DNA of 64,000 nt from Mesorhizobium sp. ZC-5 (GCF_025753855.1 NZ_JAOWPT010000007.1:62001-126000), one strand, 5' to 3'; counted from the stretch's first letter, positions 34,743 through 44,338 are shown. Notes: a model not told the origin generated them from the letters alone. Program-made: numbers and translations.

Positions 34743-35777
34743 TCATCTGTAAGTAAAGCAGCAATCCTGCGGCATGAGTTGGATGCGCAATGTCCGCCGG
34801 AGCGCGCGGAGGCCGAATGCACGCAGGTCCTCGTTGAAGTCGCCCATCCGCGGAGATAGAGCAAGCGCCTCAATGCCGGCAGTTTCGGCACGTTCGGTCA
34901 ATGTCGCGAGGGCCGTGTCGCCCGCGGCGTCGGCGTCGCGGACGATGTAAAGCCGACGCAGCTTCGGCGGAAGCAGAAGGGCGGCAAGGTGGTTGGCCGA
35001 GAGCGCGGCAACCATCGGCATGGCCGGCAGCGCACAGCGCAGCGACAGCATCGTCTCGATGCCTTCGCCCGCAGCGAGGACATCATCGGCCGCGCCAAAG
35101 CGGACGGCATGGCCGAGGAGACCGCCCATGGCGCGGCGCGGCGTGTCGACCGGCGCCTTGCCGGAACCGTCCCGGGCAAGCCAGGTACGATGCGCGCCGG
35201 TGATCCTCCCTTCGAGATCGGTGACGGCAGCGACCATCGCCGGCCAGGTCTCGGTAGGGCCGTCGCCCTCAGGTCGATAGTAGCAGCGCGGATGGAATCG
35301 CAGGCTGCCTGCGTCGCGCAAGTTCATGATGCTGCGATTGCGCAAATAGGTCTCGACGAGCGTCCGGCGGATCGGCTGCGACATGGCGAACAGCCGCTGC
35401 GCCGCTTCCGGCGATCCGGCGGGAACGGGTGTGCGAACGAGCTTTGGGGCGCCGTACGGTTCGACGCGCGGCAGGCTCAGAAAGCGCCGCGCCTCATCGG
35501 CGACATCGTGGAAATCGACGAGACCGCAGCTCTCGCGGATGACGTCGAGGAGATCGCCATATTCGGCTGAGGCGGCATCAGTCCAATGCCCGGCGGCGCC
35601 GGGACCGGATTCCGGCCCGCTGAGCCGGACAAACATCGATCGGCCGGGCGTGTTGCGCACATCGCCCACCGTCCAGTAGCGGCCTCGGCGTCGACCATTG
35701 GACAGGTAGTGCCGGCAGACCGCCTCTGCGTGGCGTGCCAGGCGGCGAGACAGTTCGGAAGCGTCGCGGGGCATCAC
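34743..35777 (-). CDS. Toprim-domain (primase/replication-like) plasmid protein
   Basis: A 344-residue protein. The N-terminal part (RHAEAVCRHYLSNGRRRGRYWTVGDVRNTPGRSMFVRL) is typical of DUF7146-type plasmid proteins, and the C-terminal part is a Toprim domain: DVLAAGEGIETMLSLRCALP with the catalytic Glu, and RRLYIVRDADAAGDTAL with the DxD acids. Such proteins resemble primases and probably act on plasmid DNA. The last residues (DCCFTYR) differ from family ends and coincide with the border of the recombinase element, so the 3' end was probably replaced. The start overlaps the remnant at 35774 by ATGA. Confidence 0.82.
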   Translation of the reverse strand: MMPRDASELSRRLARHAEAVCRHYLSNGRRRGRYWTVGDVRNTPGRSMFVRLSGPESGPGAAGHWTDAASAEYGDLLDVIRESCGLVDFHDVADEARRFLSLPRVEPYGAPKLVRTPVPAGSPEAAQRLFAMSQPIRRTLVETYLRNRSIMNLRDAGSLRFHPRCYYRPEGDGPTETWPAMVAAVTDLEGRITGAHRTWLARDGSGKAPVDTPRRAMGGLLGHAVRFGAADDVLAAGEGIETMLSLRCALPAMPMVAALSANHLAALLLPPKLRRLYIVRDADAAGDTALATLTERAETAGIEALALSPRMGDFNEDLRAFGLRALRRTLRIQLMPQDCCFTYR

Positions 35778-36070
35778 GACACCTCCCGCGCGCTGACGTT
35801 ATGTTGCGTAGAAGCCGTCGACCGTCTGTAGGAAGGCGCCCAATCGCGGCGGCGCAACATAACCCTCGCCGCAACATATTCGACCCACTTTCCGGCTGCC
35901 TTGCCGCCCACCGCTTTGAGCCGCACATGCATGGAGCGGCCGCGCCTGTTGCGGACATCGCCGACCATCCAGTAGTTGCCGGAGCGATGGCCGTTGGAGA
36001 GATATTCGCGGCACACCGCCTCGGCATGTTCGCCAAGGCGTTGTGCAAGCTCGGAGGCCGAGACGGTCAT
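35774..36070 (-). pseudogene. Second Toprim-protein paralogue, N-terminal remnant
   Basis: The first 70 residues (ASELAQRLGEHAEAVCREYLSNGHRSGNYWMVGDVRNRRGRSMHVRL, then GKWVE) parallel the N-terminus of the intact gene at 34743. Homology ends at KWVE, and the remaining 30 residues are encoded by the inverted-repeat segment at 35798-35863 and lead to a stop. The reading frame is open but the enzyme part is gone. It may be the front half of the gene whose end lies at 28861-29100. Confidence 0.65.
35798..35863. repeat. 66-base miniature inverted-repeat segment
   Basis: Perfect 11-base inverted repeat GTTATGTTGCG (35798-35808) and CGCAACATAAC (35853-35863) separated by 44 bases, with a third partial copy CGCAACATA at 35870-35878. 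It lies exactly where the Toprim paralogue loses homology, so it may be a recombination or excision scar, or a small non-autonomous element. Confidence 0.55.
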
Positions 36071-36082
36071 GATCGTCTCCCC

Positions 36083-39000
36083 TCACGCCACTGACGCGCG
36101 GTCGGTGACGCCGACCAGTGTGTGGCGGTCGAGGAGCGCGGCGAGGATTGACGGCCCTTGCTCACTCGTCGGGATGAACAGCCGGAGTTTCCACGAGATG
36201 ATCTCGGAGATCAGCCCCAGCGCCTTCAGCCGCGGAACAAAAGCGTCGGTGAAGCCGATCAATTCGATACGGTAGTCGTTCATGACGCGGCTGCGGCGCA
36301 GGATCAGGCCATCGGCGAGTTGCAGTCCGATCCTGCCTTCCACGAGCCGAGTCCAGGCATCTTGCGGCGCGAGGGTCGGCGGATGATCGAGCCCCAGATT
36401 GCGCAACATGGTCGCGACAAGCGTCGGCGCGATGTGACGGCCGATGATGCGTTCGCCGGCATCGGTCTGGATCCGGTAGACCTGGCAATCATGATCCGGC
36501 AAGCGCCGCCAGATTGGCAACAGCAGGCCCGTCACGATGTGAAAGGTGCTCGTGGTGAACTCCGGGAGGGCCGCGACTTCTGCCTGCCACGAGTCGCAGA
36601 ACAGTTTTCGGTCGGCGGGCTGCCAGTGGGTCTCGGCAAGGGCATCGAGACCGAAGCGCAGTTCGTCCGTCGGCCGCAGCAGGCGCACGCGCTGCTCTAT
36701 CGCGCCATCGTCGAGCATCAGACTTGCCGTCGGCAGCCGGATCGCCGCGCGGTTCGACCGCGTGTTCACCAACAGAACCGATTGCGGTTCCGCCCGGGCG
36801 ATGGCCACCGCGTCGACCAGGCTGAGCGGCCGAATCCGGTCCTTGCGTGCGACGGTCAGCACATGCGACTGCGCGCCCGAGATCGGGTGCGCGTAGACGG
36901 TGCGGCGATCGGTGACGACGATGCTTTCCGCCGTGATCGTCTCCAGACCTTTGTCATAGGAGCCGGCAGCGATCGCGCTCTCGACCTTCGCCGTCATCAG
37001 TTGCTCGAACACCTCGAACAGCAGATTCTGGGTTTCGATGCGCAGCGCCAGCAGGCGGTTGAGCCAGGTCGTGATCGGCGGCAGTTCGTCGCGCAGCCCG
37101 CCCTCGTCAGTCGTCAGCGACAGTCCGGTCACAGTCTCAAAGGTCGTGAGCGAGCAACCCTCGATCTTGCCCTGATGCAGCAGCATGTAGAATTGGCGAA
37201 GTGCGGCCCGCGCATAGGGGCTTTCGAGATTGTCCTCGGCACGGAACAGCCCTGCCCCGCCGGTCTGGCGCTGGCCGCGCGTGATCGCACCCAGCGTGTC
37301 GAGCCGCCGTGCGATCGTCGACAGGAAGCGCTTGCCGGCTTTCACGTTCGCGGCCATGGGCCGGAACAGCGGCGGTTGCTTCTGATTTGTGCGGTGGGTG
37401 CGCCCGAGACCCTGGATGGCGTTGTCGGCGCGCCAGCCGGCCTCAAGCAGATAATGCTTGCGAAGCCTCTGGTTCCTGACCCCGAGATCGGCGTGGTAGG
37501 ACCGGCCTGTGCCGCCGGCATCCGAAAAGATCAGTACGCGCTTGTCGTCATCCATGAAACTCTGGGTCTCGGCGAGATTGGCCGAGCCAGGGCGGTTTTC
37601 CACGGCCAGCCGGTCTATGCCGTCGCGGCCGGTCTTTTTCACAATACGCCGCGCGCGGCCGGTCACCTCGGCGACGATGTCGGTGCCGAAGTGATGGATG
37701 ATCTGGTCAAGGGCACTGCCGACCGGCGGCAACGACCCAAGCCGCTCGACCATCTCGTCGCGCCGGCGAACCGCCTCGCGGCATTGAACCGGGTTGCCAT
37801 CTTCATCGTGGGCAGGCCGCGAGCAGACGTTGCCCTCCGTGTCCGAATATTCCTCGAACAACTGGGTGGGGAAGGAGTGCATTAAGTACCCGCCGACATA
37901 CTCGCGCGGCGTCACATCGACATGCAGATCCGACCATTCCTCGGTGGGGATTTCGGCAAGGCGTCGCTCCATCAGCGCCTCCCCGGTCGAGACGATCTGT
38001 ACGACCGCCGAATGACCGTCGGCGAGGTCCTCTTCGATCGCGCCGATCAGCGTCGGCGTCATCATCGAGGTGATGAGATGGCTGAAGAAGCGTTGCTTGG
38101 TGCTCTCGAAGGCCGAGAGTGCCGCAGACTTGGCGTTGCGGTTCAGCGTGCCGGCCTCGCTTGTTATGTTGGTCGCCTCGAGTGCGGCGGTGAGGTTGTT
38201 GTGAATGACCTGGAACGCATCGGCATAGGCGTTGTAGATGCGGATCTGTTCGTCGCTCAGCGCATGCTCGAGCAGGTCGTATTCGACACCGTCATAGGAG
38301 AGCGAGCGCGCCGCATAGAGGCCGAGCGATTTGAGATCGCGGGCGAGAACTTCCATCGCCGCGACACCGCCGTCCTCGATCGCGGAGACGAATTCGGCGC
38401 GGTTGGCGAAGGGAAAATCCTCGCTGCCCCAGATGCCGAGACGCTGCGCATAGGCGAGGTTCTCGACCGCGGTCGCGCCAGTGGCCGAGACATAGACGAC
38501 GCGCGCGTCGGGAAGGGCGTGCTGCAGCCGCAGCCCCGCCCTTCCTTGCTGCGACGGGGCGACGTCGCCACGCTCGCTTTTGCCGCCAGCAGCGTTGGCC
38601 ATGGCGTGGGCCTCGTCAAAGACGATGACGCCATCGAAAGATTTTTTCGCCCCGGACGGGCTTTCTCCAATCCCTGTCTGGCTCCCCGCCGACTTCTCTG
38701 AACTCCCTGTCGGGCCTTCGTCTCTCCTCGCCTCTTGGCCCACCCAGTCGAGAATCTGGGCAATCCGGGATTTCTTGCCCTCCCGTTCCTGCGAGCGCAG
38801 CGTCGCGTAGGTCGTGAACAGGATGCCCTCGGCAAGGCGGATCGGCGTGCCCTGCCGGTAGCGCGACAGTGGCTGCACGAGAAGTTTTTCCTGGCCGAGG
38901 GCCGCCCAATCGCGCTGGGCGTCTTCAAGCAATTTGTCCGACTTGGAAATCCAGACCGCACGGCGGCGGCCCTGCAGCCAGTTGTCAAGGATGATGCCCG

Positions 39001-40630
39001 CGACTTGCCGTCCCTTGCCGCAGCCGGTTCCATCGCCCAAAAACCAACCACGGCGGAAGCGGACAGCATTCGAAGCACCTTCCGGCGCGGCCGAGACGAC
39101 ATCGCAGGTCTCGCCAACCGTCCAGGTGCCGGCGAGATGGCCGCAATGCGCCTCCCCGGCATAAATCACGCTTTCGAGCTGGGCGTCCGACAGCAGGCCC
39201 TCGTCGATGATCGCATCAGGAAGAAGCGGCCGATAGGAAGGCTTTGGCGGGGCGACGGCGGCCATTGCTGCCGACTGCACGAGGGGTGTCGGATGCGGCT
39301 TTGCGCGGGGAATGTCGATCGACTGAAGCGCGTAGGGTTCGTAGATCGTGTCGGTGAGGCGGCCGCCCTCTTCCGGCATCCAGTCGCGTAGCTCATAGGC
39401 CAGGGGGACCGCCGGCGTGCTGCTTGCCTTGACCTGACGGGCATTCGCCCGCGCAATCGGACGGACCGGTTGGATGGCCTTCGGCGCAGAAGTTGAGACA
39501 GTGAGGGGTGCGGCTCTCGCCCCTGATCGGCCGCCCATGTGCATGGCGGCATTTGCCAGGATGCCGCTGGACAACGCGCCGATCGAATCCGGAAAGCCGC
39601 CCGGTGTCCGGGGCGGCAGATCCGTAATCCAGGCGAGCAGCGTTTCGACATCAGTTGCCTTGCCGGGCGAGCGGACGAAATTTTTCGGGTCGGCGGCCCG
39701 TACCTTGTCGATAATTGTCAGGCGCGTTTCAGTGGTGGTGCCATGGCGGGCGTAGACACGGCCGTCGATCGCCGCGGTGAAGACGACGGTGCCCTGCTGC
39801 TGCAGGCGTTCGAAGGCCGGCCGCCATTTTGGGTTTTCGGGAGACAGCCCGGTGCCGGTGATGGCGACCAGGCGCCCGCCGGCGCGCAGGCGTGCGAATG
39901 CGGAAGAGAGGTGCCGCCATGCCGCGTCAGTGACGTGGCCGTCGACATAGGCGCCGACGCTGAAGGGTGGATTCATCAACACGACGGACGGCTCGATGGC
40001 CGCACCGAGATGATCGTCGATATGGGCGGCGTCGTGCCGCGAGACGGAAAACCGGGGAAACAGCAGGCCGAGGAGATCCGCCCGCGTCGCGGCAAGCTCA
40101 TTGAGGGCGATCGAGGCGCGCGCCATCTCGGCATGGACGGCGAGCAGACCGGTGCCAGCTGAGGGTTCGAGAACGAGGTCGCAAGAGGCGATCGCCGCGG
40201 CGTGCGCCGCGATGAAGGCCAGCGGCAAGGGCGTGGAGAGCTGCTGCATGGCCTGGCTCTCGTCGGACCGTCGCGTATGGGTGGGAAGAAGGTCGGCGAT
40301 GCGCTTGATCATCGCCAGCGTTGCCTGGGGCGTGGTCGACCGGGACAGGATCGCAGGGCCGAACCGGCGCAGAAACAGCACCTGGGCGACTTCGAGCGCC
40401 TCGTAGCCGTCCTTCCAGACCCAGAACCCCTGAGCATCGCTGCCGCCAAAACTTGTCGTCATGGTGGTGCGCAGTGCAGCGGTGCTGACAGGCTTGCCCT
40501 GTTCCAGGAAAGGCAAAAGCTGCGTTGCCGCTCGATAGATCGCCTGGTCGGTGTCGATGGAGGCCGGCGTCAGCGCGGCGAGGGAATCAGCCGTACGAGC
40601 GACGGCCGGTGCGGTCGAAACGATGTTCAT
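36083..40630 (-). CDS. Fused N6-methylase and strawberry-notch-type helicase
   Basis: A giant 1515-residue cytoplasmic protein. Residues 150-330 are a SAM-dependent methylase fold (DLVLEPSAGTGLLAVHAE, VVLMNPPF at 219-223), and residues 530-1250 are an SF2 helicase of the strawberry-notch group (GDGTGCGKGRQVAGII at 532, FDEAHAM at 671, and GGTGRSYHADLGVRNQ and ADNAIQGLGRTHRTNQ in the second lobe). The C-terminal 300 residues are unassigned. It is a hallmark gene of large rhizobial plasmids, thought to modify or remodel plasmid DNA. The ATG at 40630 has AAGGAC before it; the longer frame to 40783 has a low-complexity extension. It is divergent from the DUF1173 gene. Confidence 0.88.
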   Translation of the reverse strand: MNIVSTAPAVARTADSLAALTPASIDTDQAIYRAATQLLPFLEQGKPVSTAALRTTMTTSFGGSDAQGFWVWKDGYEALEVAQVLFLRRFGPAILSRSTTPQATLAMIKRIADLLPTHTRRSDESQAMQQLSTPLPLAFIAAHAAAIASCDLVLEPSAGTGLLAVHAEMARASIALNELAATRADLLGLLFPRFSVSRHDAAHIDDHLGAAIEPSVVLMNPPFSVGAYVDGHVTDAAWRHLSSAFARLRAGGRLVAITGTGLSPENPKWRPAFERLQQQGTVVFTAAIDGRVYARHGTTTETRLTIIDKVRAADPKNFVRSPGKATDVETLLAWITDLPPRTPGGFPDSIGALSSGILANAAMHMGGRSGARAAPLTVSTSAPKAIQPVRPIARANARQVKASSTPAVPLAYELRDWMPEEGGRLTDTIYEPYALQSIDIPRAKPHPTPLVQSAAMAAVAPPKPSYRPLLPDAIIDEGLLSDAQLESVIYAGEAHCGHLAGTWTVGETCDVVSAAPEGASNAVRFRRGWFLGDGTGCGKGRQVAGIILDNWLQGRRRAVWISKSDKLLEDAQRDWAALGQEKLLVQPLSRYRQGTPIRLAEGILFTTYATLRSQEREGKKSRIAQILDWVGQEARRDEGPTGSSEKSAGSQTGIGESPSGAKKSFDGVIVFDEAHAMANAAGGKSERGDVAPSQQGRAGLRLQHALPDARVVYVSATGATAVENLAYAQRLGIWGSEDFPFANRAEFVSAIEDGGVAAMEVLARDLKSLGLYAARSLSYDGVEYDLLEHALSDEQIRIYNAYADAFQVIHNNLTAALEATNITSEAGTLNRNAKSAALSAFESTKQRFFSHLITSMMTPTLIGAIEEDLADGHSAVVQIVSTGEALMERRLAEIPTEEWSDLHVDVTPREYVGGYLMHSFPTQLFEEYSDTEGNVCSRPAHDEDGNPVQCREAVRRRDEMVERLGSLPPVGSALDQIIHHFGTDIVAEVTGRARRIVKKTGRDGIDRLAVENRPGSANLAETQSFMDDDKRVLIFSDAGGTGRSYHADLGVRNQRLRKHYLLEAGWRADNAIQGLGRTHRTNQKQPPLFRPMAANVKAGKRFLSTIARRLDTLGAITRGQRQTGGAGLFRAEDNLESPYARAALRQFYMLLHQGKIEGCSLTTFETVTGLSLTTDEGGLRDELPPITTWLNRLLALRIETQNLLFEVFEQLMTAKVESAIAAGSYDKGLETITAESIVVTDRRTVYAHPISGAQSHVLTVARKDRIRPLSLVDAVAIARAEPQSVLLVNTRSNRAAIRLPTASLMLDDGAIEQRVRLLRPTDELRFGLDALAETHWQPADRKLFCDSWQAEVAALPEFTTSTFHIVTGLLLPIWRRLPDHDCQVYRIQTDAGERIIGRHIAPTLVATMLRNLGLDHPPTLAPQDAWTRLVEGRIGLQLADGLILRRSRVMNDYRIELIGFTDAFVPRLKALGLISEIISWKLRLFIPTSEQGPSILAALLDRHTLVGVTDRASVA

Positions 40631-40817
40631 GGAAATGTCCTTCGCAAGAGGGGAGAGTGGCGCCCGCGCCGGCACTCTCTGCGCGCCAGCCGGGCCACAC
40701 TCCTCCCGGCTCCCCTCTGCCTCTGGCGCCGATGCACCAAAGGGGTTGCGCTCTGTGCAAACCCATGACTTGAATGCGCGCACAGGGATGCGGCGGCGAC
40801 CTGGAGCTGTGGAGGTG

Positions 40818-42011
40818 ATGCGACGGTTCAGAATTGGCAGTGCGGTCTACGAGGAGGCAGCGCCTGACCTGCAGGCGGCGCTGGCGAGTGCCTATGCCCG
40901 CACCGAGCGTCCGCTATGCCTGTGCCGCGAGCCGGGCTGCCCGATGTACATCGCCCGCATCGGCGACCTTCACCTGATCAAGCGCATGCCGATGAGCGGC
41001 GGCGGGCATGATCCATCCTGCGATTCCTATGAATCGCCTTACGAACTGTCCGGCCTGGGCGCCTTGATGGGCAGTGCGATACAGCTCGATCCGCAAAACG
41101 GCTTGGCCGCCCTCAAATTGGACTTCAGCCTGTCGAAGACAGGGAGCCGGGCGGCATCGGTGCCTGCGGGGCAAAGTTCCGCCAGCGTTACCGCCGATCC
41201 GAGGCGGATGTCGCTGCGTGGCCTGCTTCATTATCTCTGGCACGAGGCCGAACTGACGGTCTGGACATCGAGGTGGGCCGGCAAACGGCATTGGTGGAAT
41301 GTCCGTTGGCATCTGCTCGAGGCTGCCGGGCAAATGACAGTGAGGGGCGGACCACTCGCCGACATCCTGTTCGTGCCCGAGCCGTTTCGGGCCGAGAACA
41401 GGCAAGCCATCGAGCAGCGTCGCAACGCGGTTCTCGGCACGGCGCTCCCGCCGAAATCCGGCCCCCGAAAGTTGCTTGTCCTGGTCGGCGAGGTGAAGGA
41501 GATCGTGCCCGCCCGATCCGGTCAGAAACTCGTCATCAGGCATTTGCCCGGTTTTCCCTTCATCATCGACGATGCATTGCATCGCCGCTTGCAGGCGCGT
41601 TTTGAGAAAGAATTGTCGCTGTGGGCAGCGGATTCCAGCTCGCATCTGATGACGATCGCGACGTTCGGACTGAACCCCGCCGGCCTCGCCATTGTAGAGG
41701 AGGTCGCCTTGATGGTGGTGTCCGAGAACTGGATTCCCTACGAGACGGTCCCGGAGAAAAGGCTCGTCGATGGGCTCGCCCGCCTTCGCGAGAAGAGCGT
41801 CAAGGGATTGCGCTTTGACCTGCAACCCGACCAGCCGATCGCCAATGCGTTGCTTCAGAACAGGGATGAGCCGATCGCGCTGTTTGTCGTTCCGGCCGGA
41901 GCGGACGAGAACTACGAAGCGTCGCTCGACGAAATGATCGCCGCGCGACCGGAGATTGGCTCCTGGGTGTGGCGGGTCGGCGAAGGCGATATGCCGCCGC
42001 TACCGCCTTGA
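40818..42011 (+). CDS. DUF1173 family protein
   Basis: A 397-residue protein beginning MRRFRIGSAVYEEAAPDLQ, followed by the cysteine-containing CLCREPGCPMYIARIGDLHLIKRMP and HDPSCDSYESPYELSGLG, the typical start of DUF1173 proteins, where the cysteines may bind a metal. The central part contains LHYLWHEAELTVW and WWNVRWHLLEAA. Function unknown; it belongs to the conserved plasmid backbone beside the methylase-helicase. GGAGG overlaps the GTG just before the ATG at 40818; an in-frame ATG at 40788 is possible. Together with the methylase gene it leaves a 187-base divergent promoter region. Confidence 0.85.
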   Translation: MRRFRIGSAVYEEAAPDLQAALASAYARTERPLCLCREPGCPMYIARIGDLHLIKRMPMSGGGHDPSCDSYESPYELSGLGALMGSAIQLDPQNGLAALKLDFSLSKTGSRAASVPAGQSSASVTADPRRMSLRGLLHYLWHEAELTVWTSRWAGKRHWWNVRWHLLEAAGQMTVRGGPLADILFVPEPFRAENRQAIEQRRNAVLGTALPPKSGPRKLLVLVGEVKEIVPARSGQKLVIRHLPGFPFIIDDALHRRLQARFEKELSLWAADSSSHLMTIATFGLNPAGLAIVEEVALMVVSENWIPYETVPEKRLVDGLARLREKSVKGLRFDLQPDQPIANALLQNRDEPIALFVVPAGADENYEASLDEMIAARPEIGSWVWRVGEGDMPPLPP

Positions 42012-42046
42012 GTGTCGGCGGAATTTCCAGCGATGCTCACTATGCC

Positions 42047-42802
42047 TTACGCCAGGCCCAGCTTCTTCTTGAGCTCAGCATTTTCCTTGCGCAGACGGTC
42101 GGCAAGCAGGTTCTTCAGGCGCTTGTTTTCTTCTTCGAGCGCGACAAGATCACGGAGATCGCCGCTGTCTGAAGAAGGTGCGACAGCTCTCTTCCAATAA
42201 TGGTAGGTCTGCTCGGATATGCCGGCCTGGCCGACCGCAATCTTGCTGGTCGCGCCGGCAGCGATCGATTTTTCGATCTGGGCAAGCTTCTGGGAGCGTT
42301 CCTTCTCGGAATATGTCTTGCGGACGGTCTTCGCTACCACGGGAGCTTCGGCGGCCTGGGGCGCAGGTTTCGCTCCCTTCTTGCGGACCGGCTTTACGAG
42401 CTCCGCCTTCGCTTTCTTTGCTCGCGGAACTTTCTTCTTGGATTCAGGCACTTCCACTTTGGCTGGGGCTACTGTCGTCTGAACAGTCTGAGCGTCCTGA
42501 AACTCGGCCATCATATACTCCGCTTGTGGTTTATCCCCTTCTTCAGCATCAAGGGGTCTTATACTGAAGTCAATGACCTGGGCATTTGGGAGCGGAGCAG
42601 CATAGCCTGGCTGCGTCATCTCCGTGGCAATCTTGGACAGGTCGAGATCGCCCCAGATCGAATGGCTTGGCTTCTGCTTACCGCGCCTCTGTTTCAGTTC
42701 ACGATGAATGGCCGGATCTGGCGCTTCATAGTCCGTTCCTTGATGTGAGCATGACTTGCTAGCCAAGTCGCAGTTTGGGTTAGCGAGTGCCAGACGTATC
42801 AT
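42047..42802 (-). CDS. SyrB-like transcriptional regulator
   Basis: A 251-residue protein. The N-terminal 90 residues are unassigned, the middle is a Lys/Ala/Pro-rich linker, and the C-terminal 90 residues are SyrB-like: RKTYSEKERSQKLAQIEKSI, a helix-turn-helix-like GQAGISEQTYHYWKRAV, and a coiled coil LVALEEENKRLKNLLADRLRKENAELKKKLGL. SyrB in Sinorhizobium negatively controls the exopolysaccharide/nodulation regulator SyrM. Related short copies are common near transposases in rhizobia, so the same fold can also be a transposase-orfA derivative. No transposase partner is adjacent here. Confidence 0.8.
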   Translation of the reverse strand: MIRLALANPNCDLASKSCSHQGTDYEAPDPAIHRELKQRRGKQKPSHSIWGDLDLSKIATEMTQPGYAAPLPNAQVIDFSIRPLDAEEGDKPQAEYMMAEFQDAQTVQTTVAPAKVEVPESKKKVPRAKKAKAELVKPVRKKGAKPAPQAAEAPVVAKTVRKTYSEKERSQKLAQIEKSIAAGATSKIAVGQAGISEQTYHYWKRAVAPSSDSGDLRDLVALEEENKRLKNLLADRLRKENAELKKKLGLA

Positions 42803-42986
42803 ATCGCTTTCGCCGTGATTTACCGGAGAAGCCCCGCAACGAGCAAGCGGTGTGTCATGAGCCTAGGGCAATCGGCTCAATCAACGGGGGCAAACGTGCC
42901 TACCGAGAGAGAGCTGCCTCATACACGCGATGCTCAGGCGTCGAGCCGGCGGAGTGCGATGACTGTGCACAATCCGGCTGGAGCGA

Positions 42987-43418
42987 TTGCAATCCTTATA
43001 TTCTTGGGAACTAATCTTCTCATGGCGGCGGATGAGTTGGACGCAGCTTGTTTTCGGGATGGCGGTCGACAGCGTTTGTGCGCTTTCTATTCCTTTCGCG
43101 GAAAAAGTCGCGGAAATCGCCCACAGAAGCCAGGGCGTCGTGCTTTTCAATTTGCGCGTCGATGGCGACATGGAACTTCAGCGCGTCGCCGCCATTCGGT
43201 ATCCAAGCAATCAGACAGGGGTTCTGGTGCTGGATAAGCAGGGCTTGGCGACCAGCAATTGCATGGTCAATGGCACTTTCTCCAGCTTTATCGCTCCGTT
43301 GGAGGACTGGAACACGCTGCCGCTCGCAACGCAGGCCAGGACGAGTATCGCCGGCCCGACCAGCCTGTTCATCGGCGCTTTACGCAATGCCGGATACCTC
43401 CCGCGTGGCAGGCACTGA
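42987..43418 (+). CDS. Hypothetical protein
   Basis: A 143-residue open frame (a later Met at 43032 is an alternative start). The part from residue 33 looks globular: IPFAEKVAEIAHRSQGVVLFNLRVDGDMELQRVAAIRYP, then GVLVLDKQGLATSNCMVNG. I recognise no family. There is no obvious ribosome site. Given the surrounding plasmid-specific genes it could be a small orphan gene or a decayed one. Confidence 0.4.
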   Translation: MQSLYSWELIFSWRRMSWTQLVFGMAVDSVCALSIPFAEKVAEIAHRSQGVVLFNLRVDGDMELQRVAAIRYPSNQTGVLVLDKQGLATSNCMVNGTFSSFIAPLEDWNTLPLATQARTSIAGPTSLFIGALRNAGYLPRGRH

Positions 43419-43606
43419 ACCCAAGTTTTGGTGAGGGCCGATGCTTGTATCCTCGGGGCAATTGGCCATACGGTCTCGCATGTCTCAACAGCTTGAGGAT
43501 GGGCCGTACGCGGGTGCATCCATTGAGCGGAAGTCGGTCACCGTGATGGAGAGGTTTCGCCGTCGAGGCGCGGTTCTCATAGCTATCCATCGTCGCCTTC
43601 CTTTCG

Positions 43607-44206
43607 TCAGCTCCGACGCAATCGCACTTTGGACAGGAACTCGTCGATCTCGAGATCCGACAGGTCATCGAGCAGCTTGAAGGCAGCATCATGCCTTCCG
43701 GCGTTGACGAGAATCGTGCGTTTGCCGCGATGTTCGGCCCACCCGGTCTCGGGGTCTGCATTGCGGGGGGTCCCCTTGAGTTCGACAGGGGTTATGTTCC
43801 AGATCGCCTCGAGCTTTTCCGAGCGGGTCATGCTGTCGCTCGCGCCGGTCTCGTGGGCGATGATGGCGGCGCGCATCTTGTCTGGCGACTGCCGATCGGT
43901 GAGATCGCAGAAGCCATGAAACCAGCGCTCGCGGCGCCGGATCCGGATCGCGAAGAATACGCTGGTCACGTTGCCGGCTTTATACTCCGACATTCCGAAC
44001 ATGCCGGTGCGCATGAAGAGCGGCGGCAACAAACCGAGCATGAAGTGGTATTCGGACGCGGTGATCTCGAACCACTCGCCTGAATAGGGAGTGCCGGAAT
44101 TGGGATCGATGCCGGGAGTGTCTTTGTGACGGCTAAACAGTTGGAACATCTGCTCGCGGGTGGCGACGCCGTCGAGCACCTTCCTGAAGGGTGGATGTGC
44201 GGTCAT
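43607..44206 (-). CDS. DUF1419 family protein
   Basis: A 199-residue protein with the DUF1419 opening PFRKVLDGVATREQMFQLFSRH, then GEWFEITASEYHFMLGLLPPLFMR and FFAIRIRRRERWFHGFCDLT. The family is restricted to plasmids and mobile elements of rhizobia and relatives; its function is unknown. GGAGAACC precedes the ATG. It lies downstream of, and on the same strand as, the ParB-like and DUF932 genes. Confidence 0.85.
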   Translation of the reverse strand: MTAHPPFRKVLDGVATREQMFQLFSRHKDTPGIDPNSGTPYSGEWFEITASEYHFMLGLLPPLFMRTGMFGMSEYKAGNVTSVFFAIRIRRRERWFHGFCDLTDRQSPDKMRAAIIAHETGASDSMTRSEKLEAIWNITPVELKGTPRNADPETGWAEHRGKRTILVNAGRHDAAFKLLDDLSDLEIDEFLSKVRLRRS

Positions 44207-44338
44207 GAGGTTCTCCTGAAGTCAGGTCGGCCACGCGCGGCATCGCCGCGCCATGGCAACTCCTTGCCGTGTTGTGGCTGGCGACGGGCCGAGCCTGCGG
44301 CCGACACGTGCACTGGCGATGATGGGGTTTGCAGGACT

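Noticed and set aside
36158-37885. 575-codon open frame on the plus strand
   Set aside because: It is antisense to the methylase-helicase gene, whose motifs and composition are clear; the frame is a GC-rich shadow with Arg/Ala/Gln bias.
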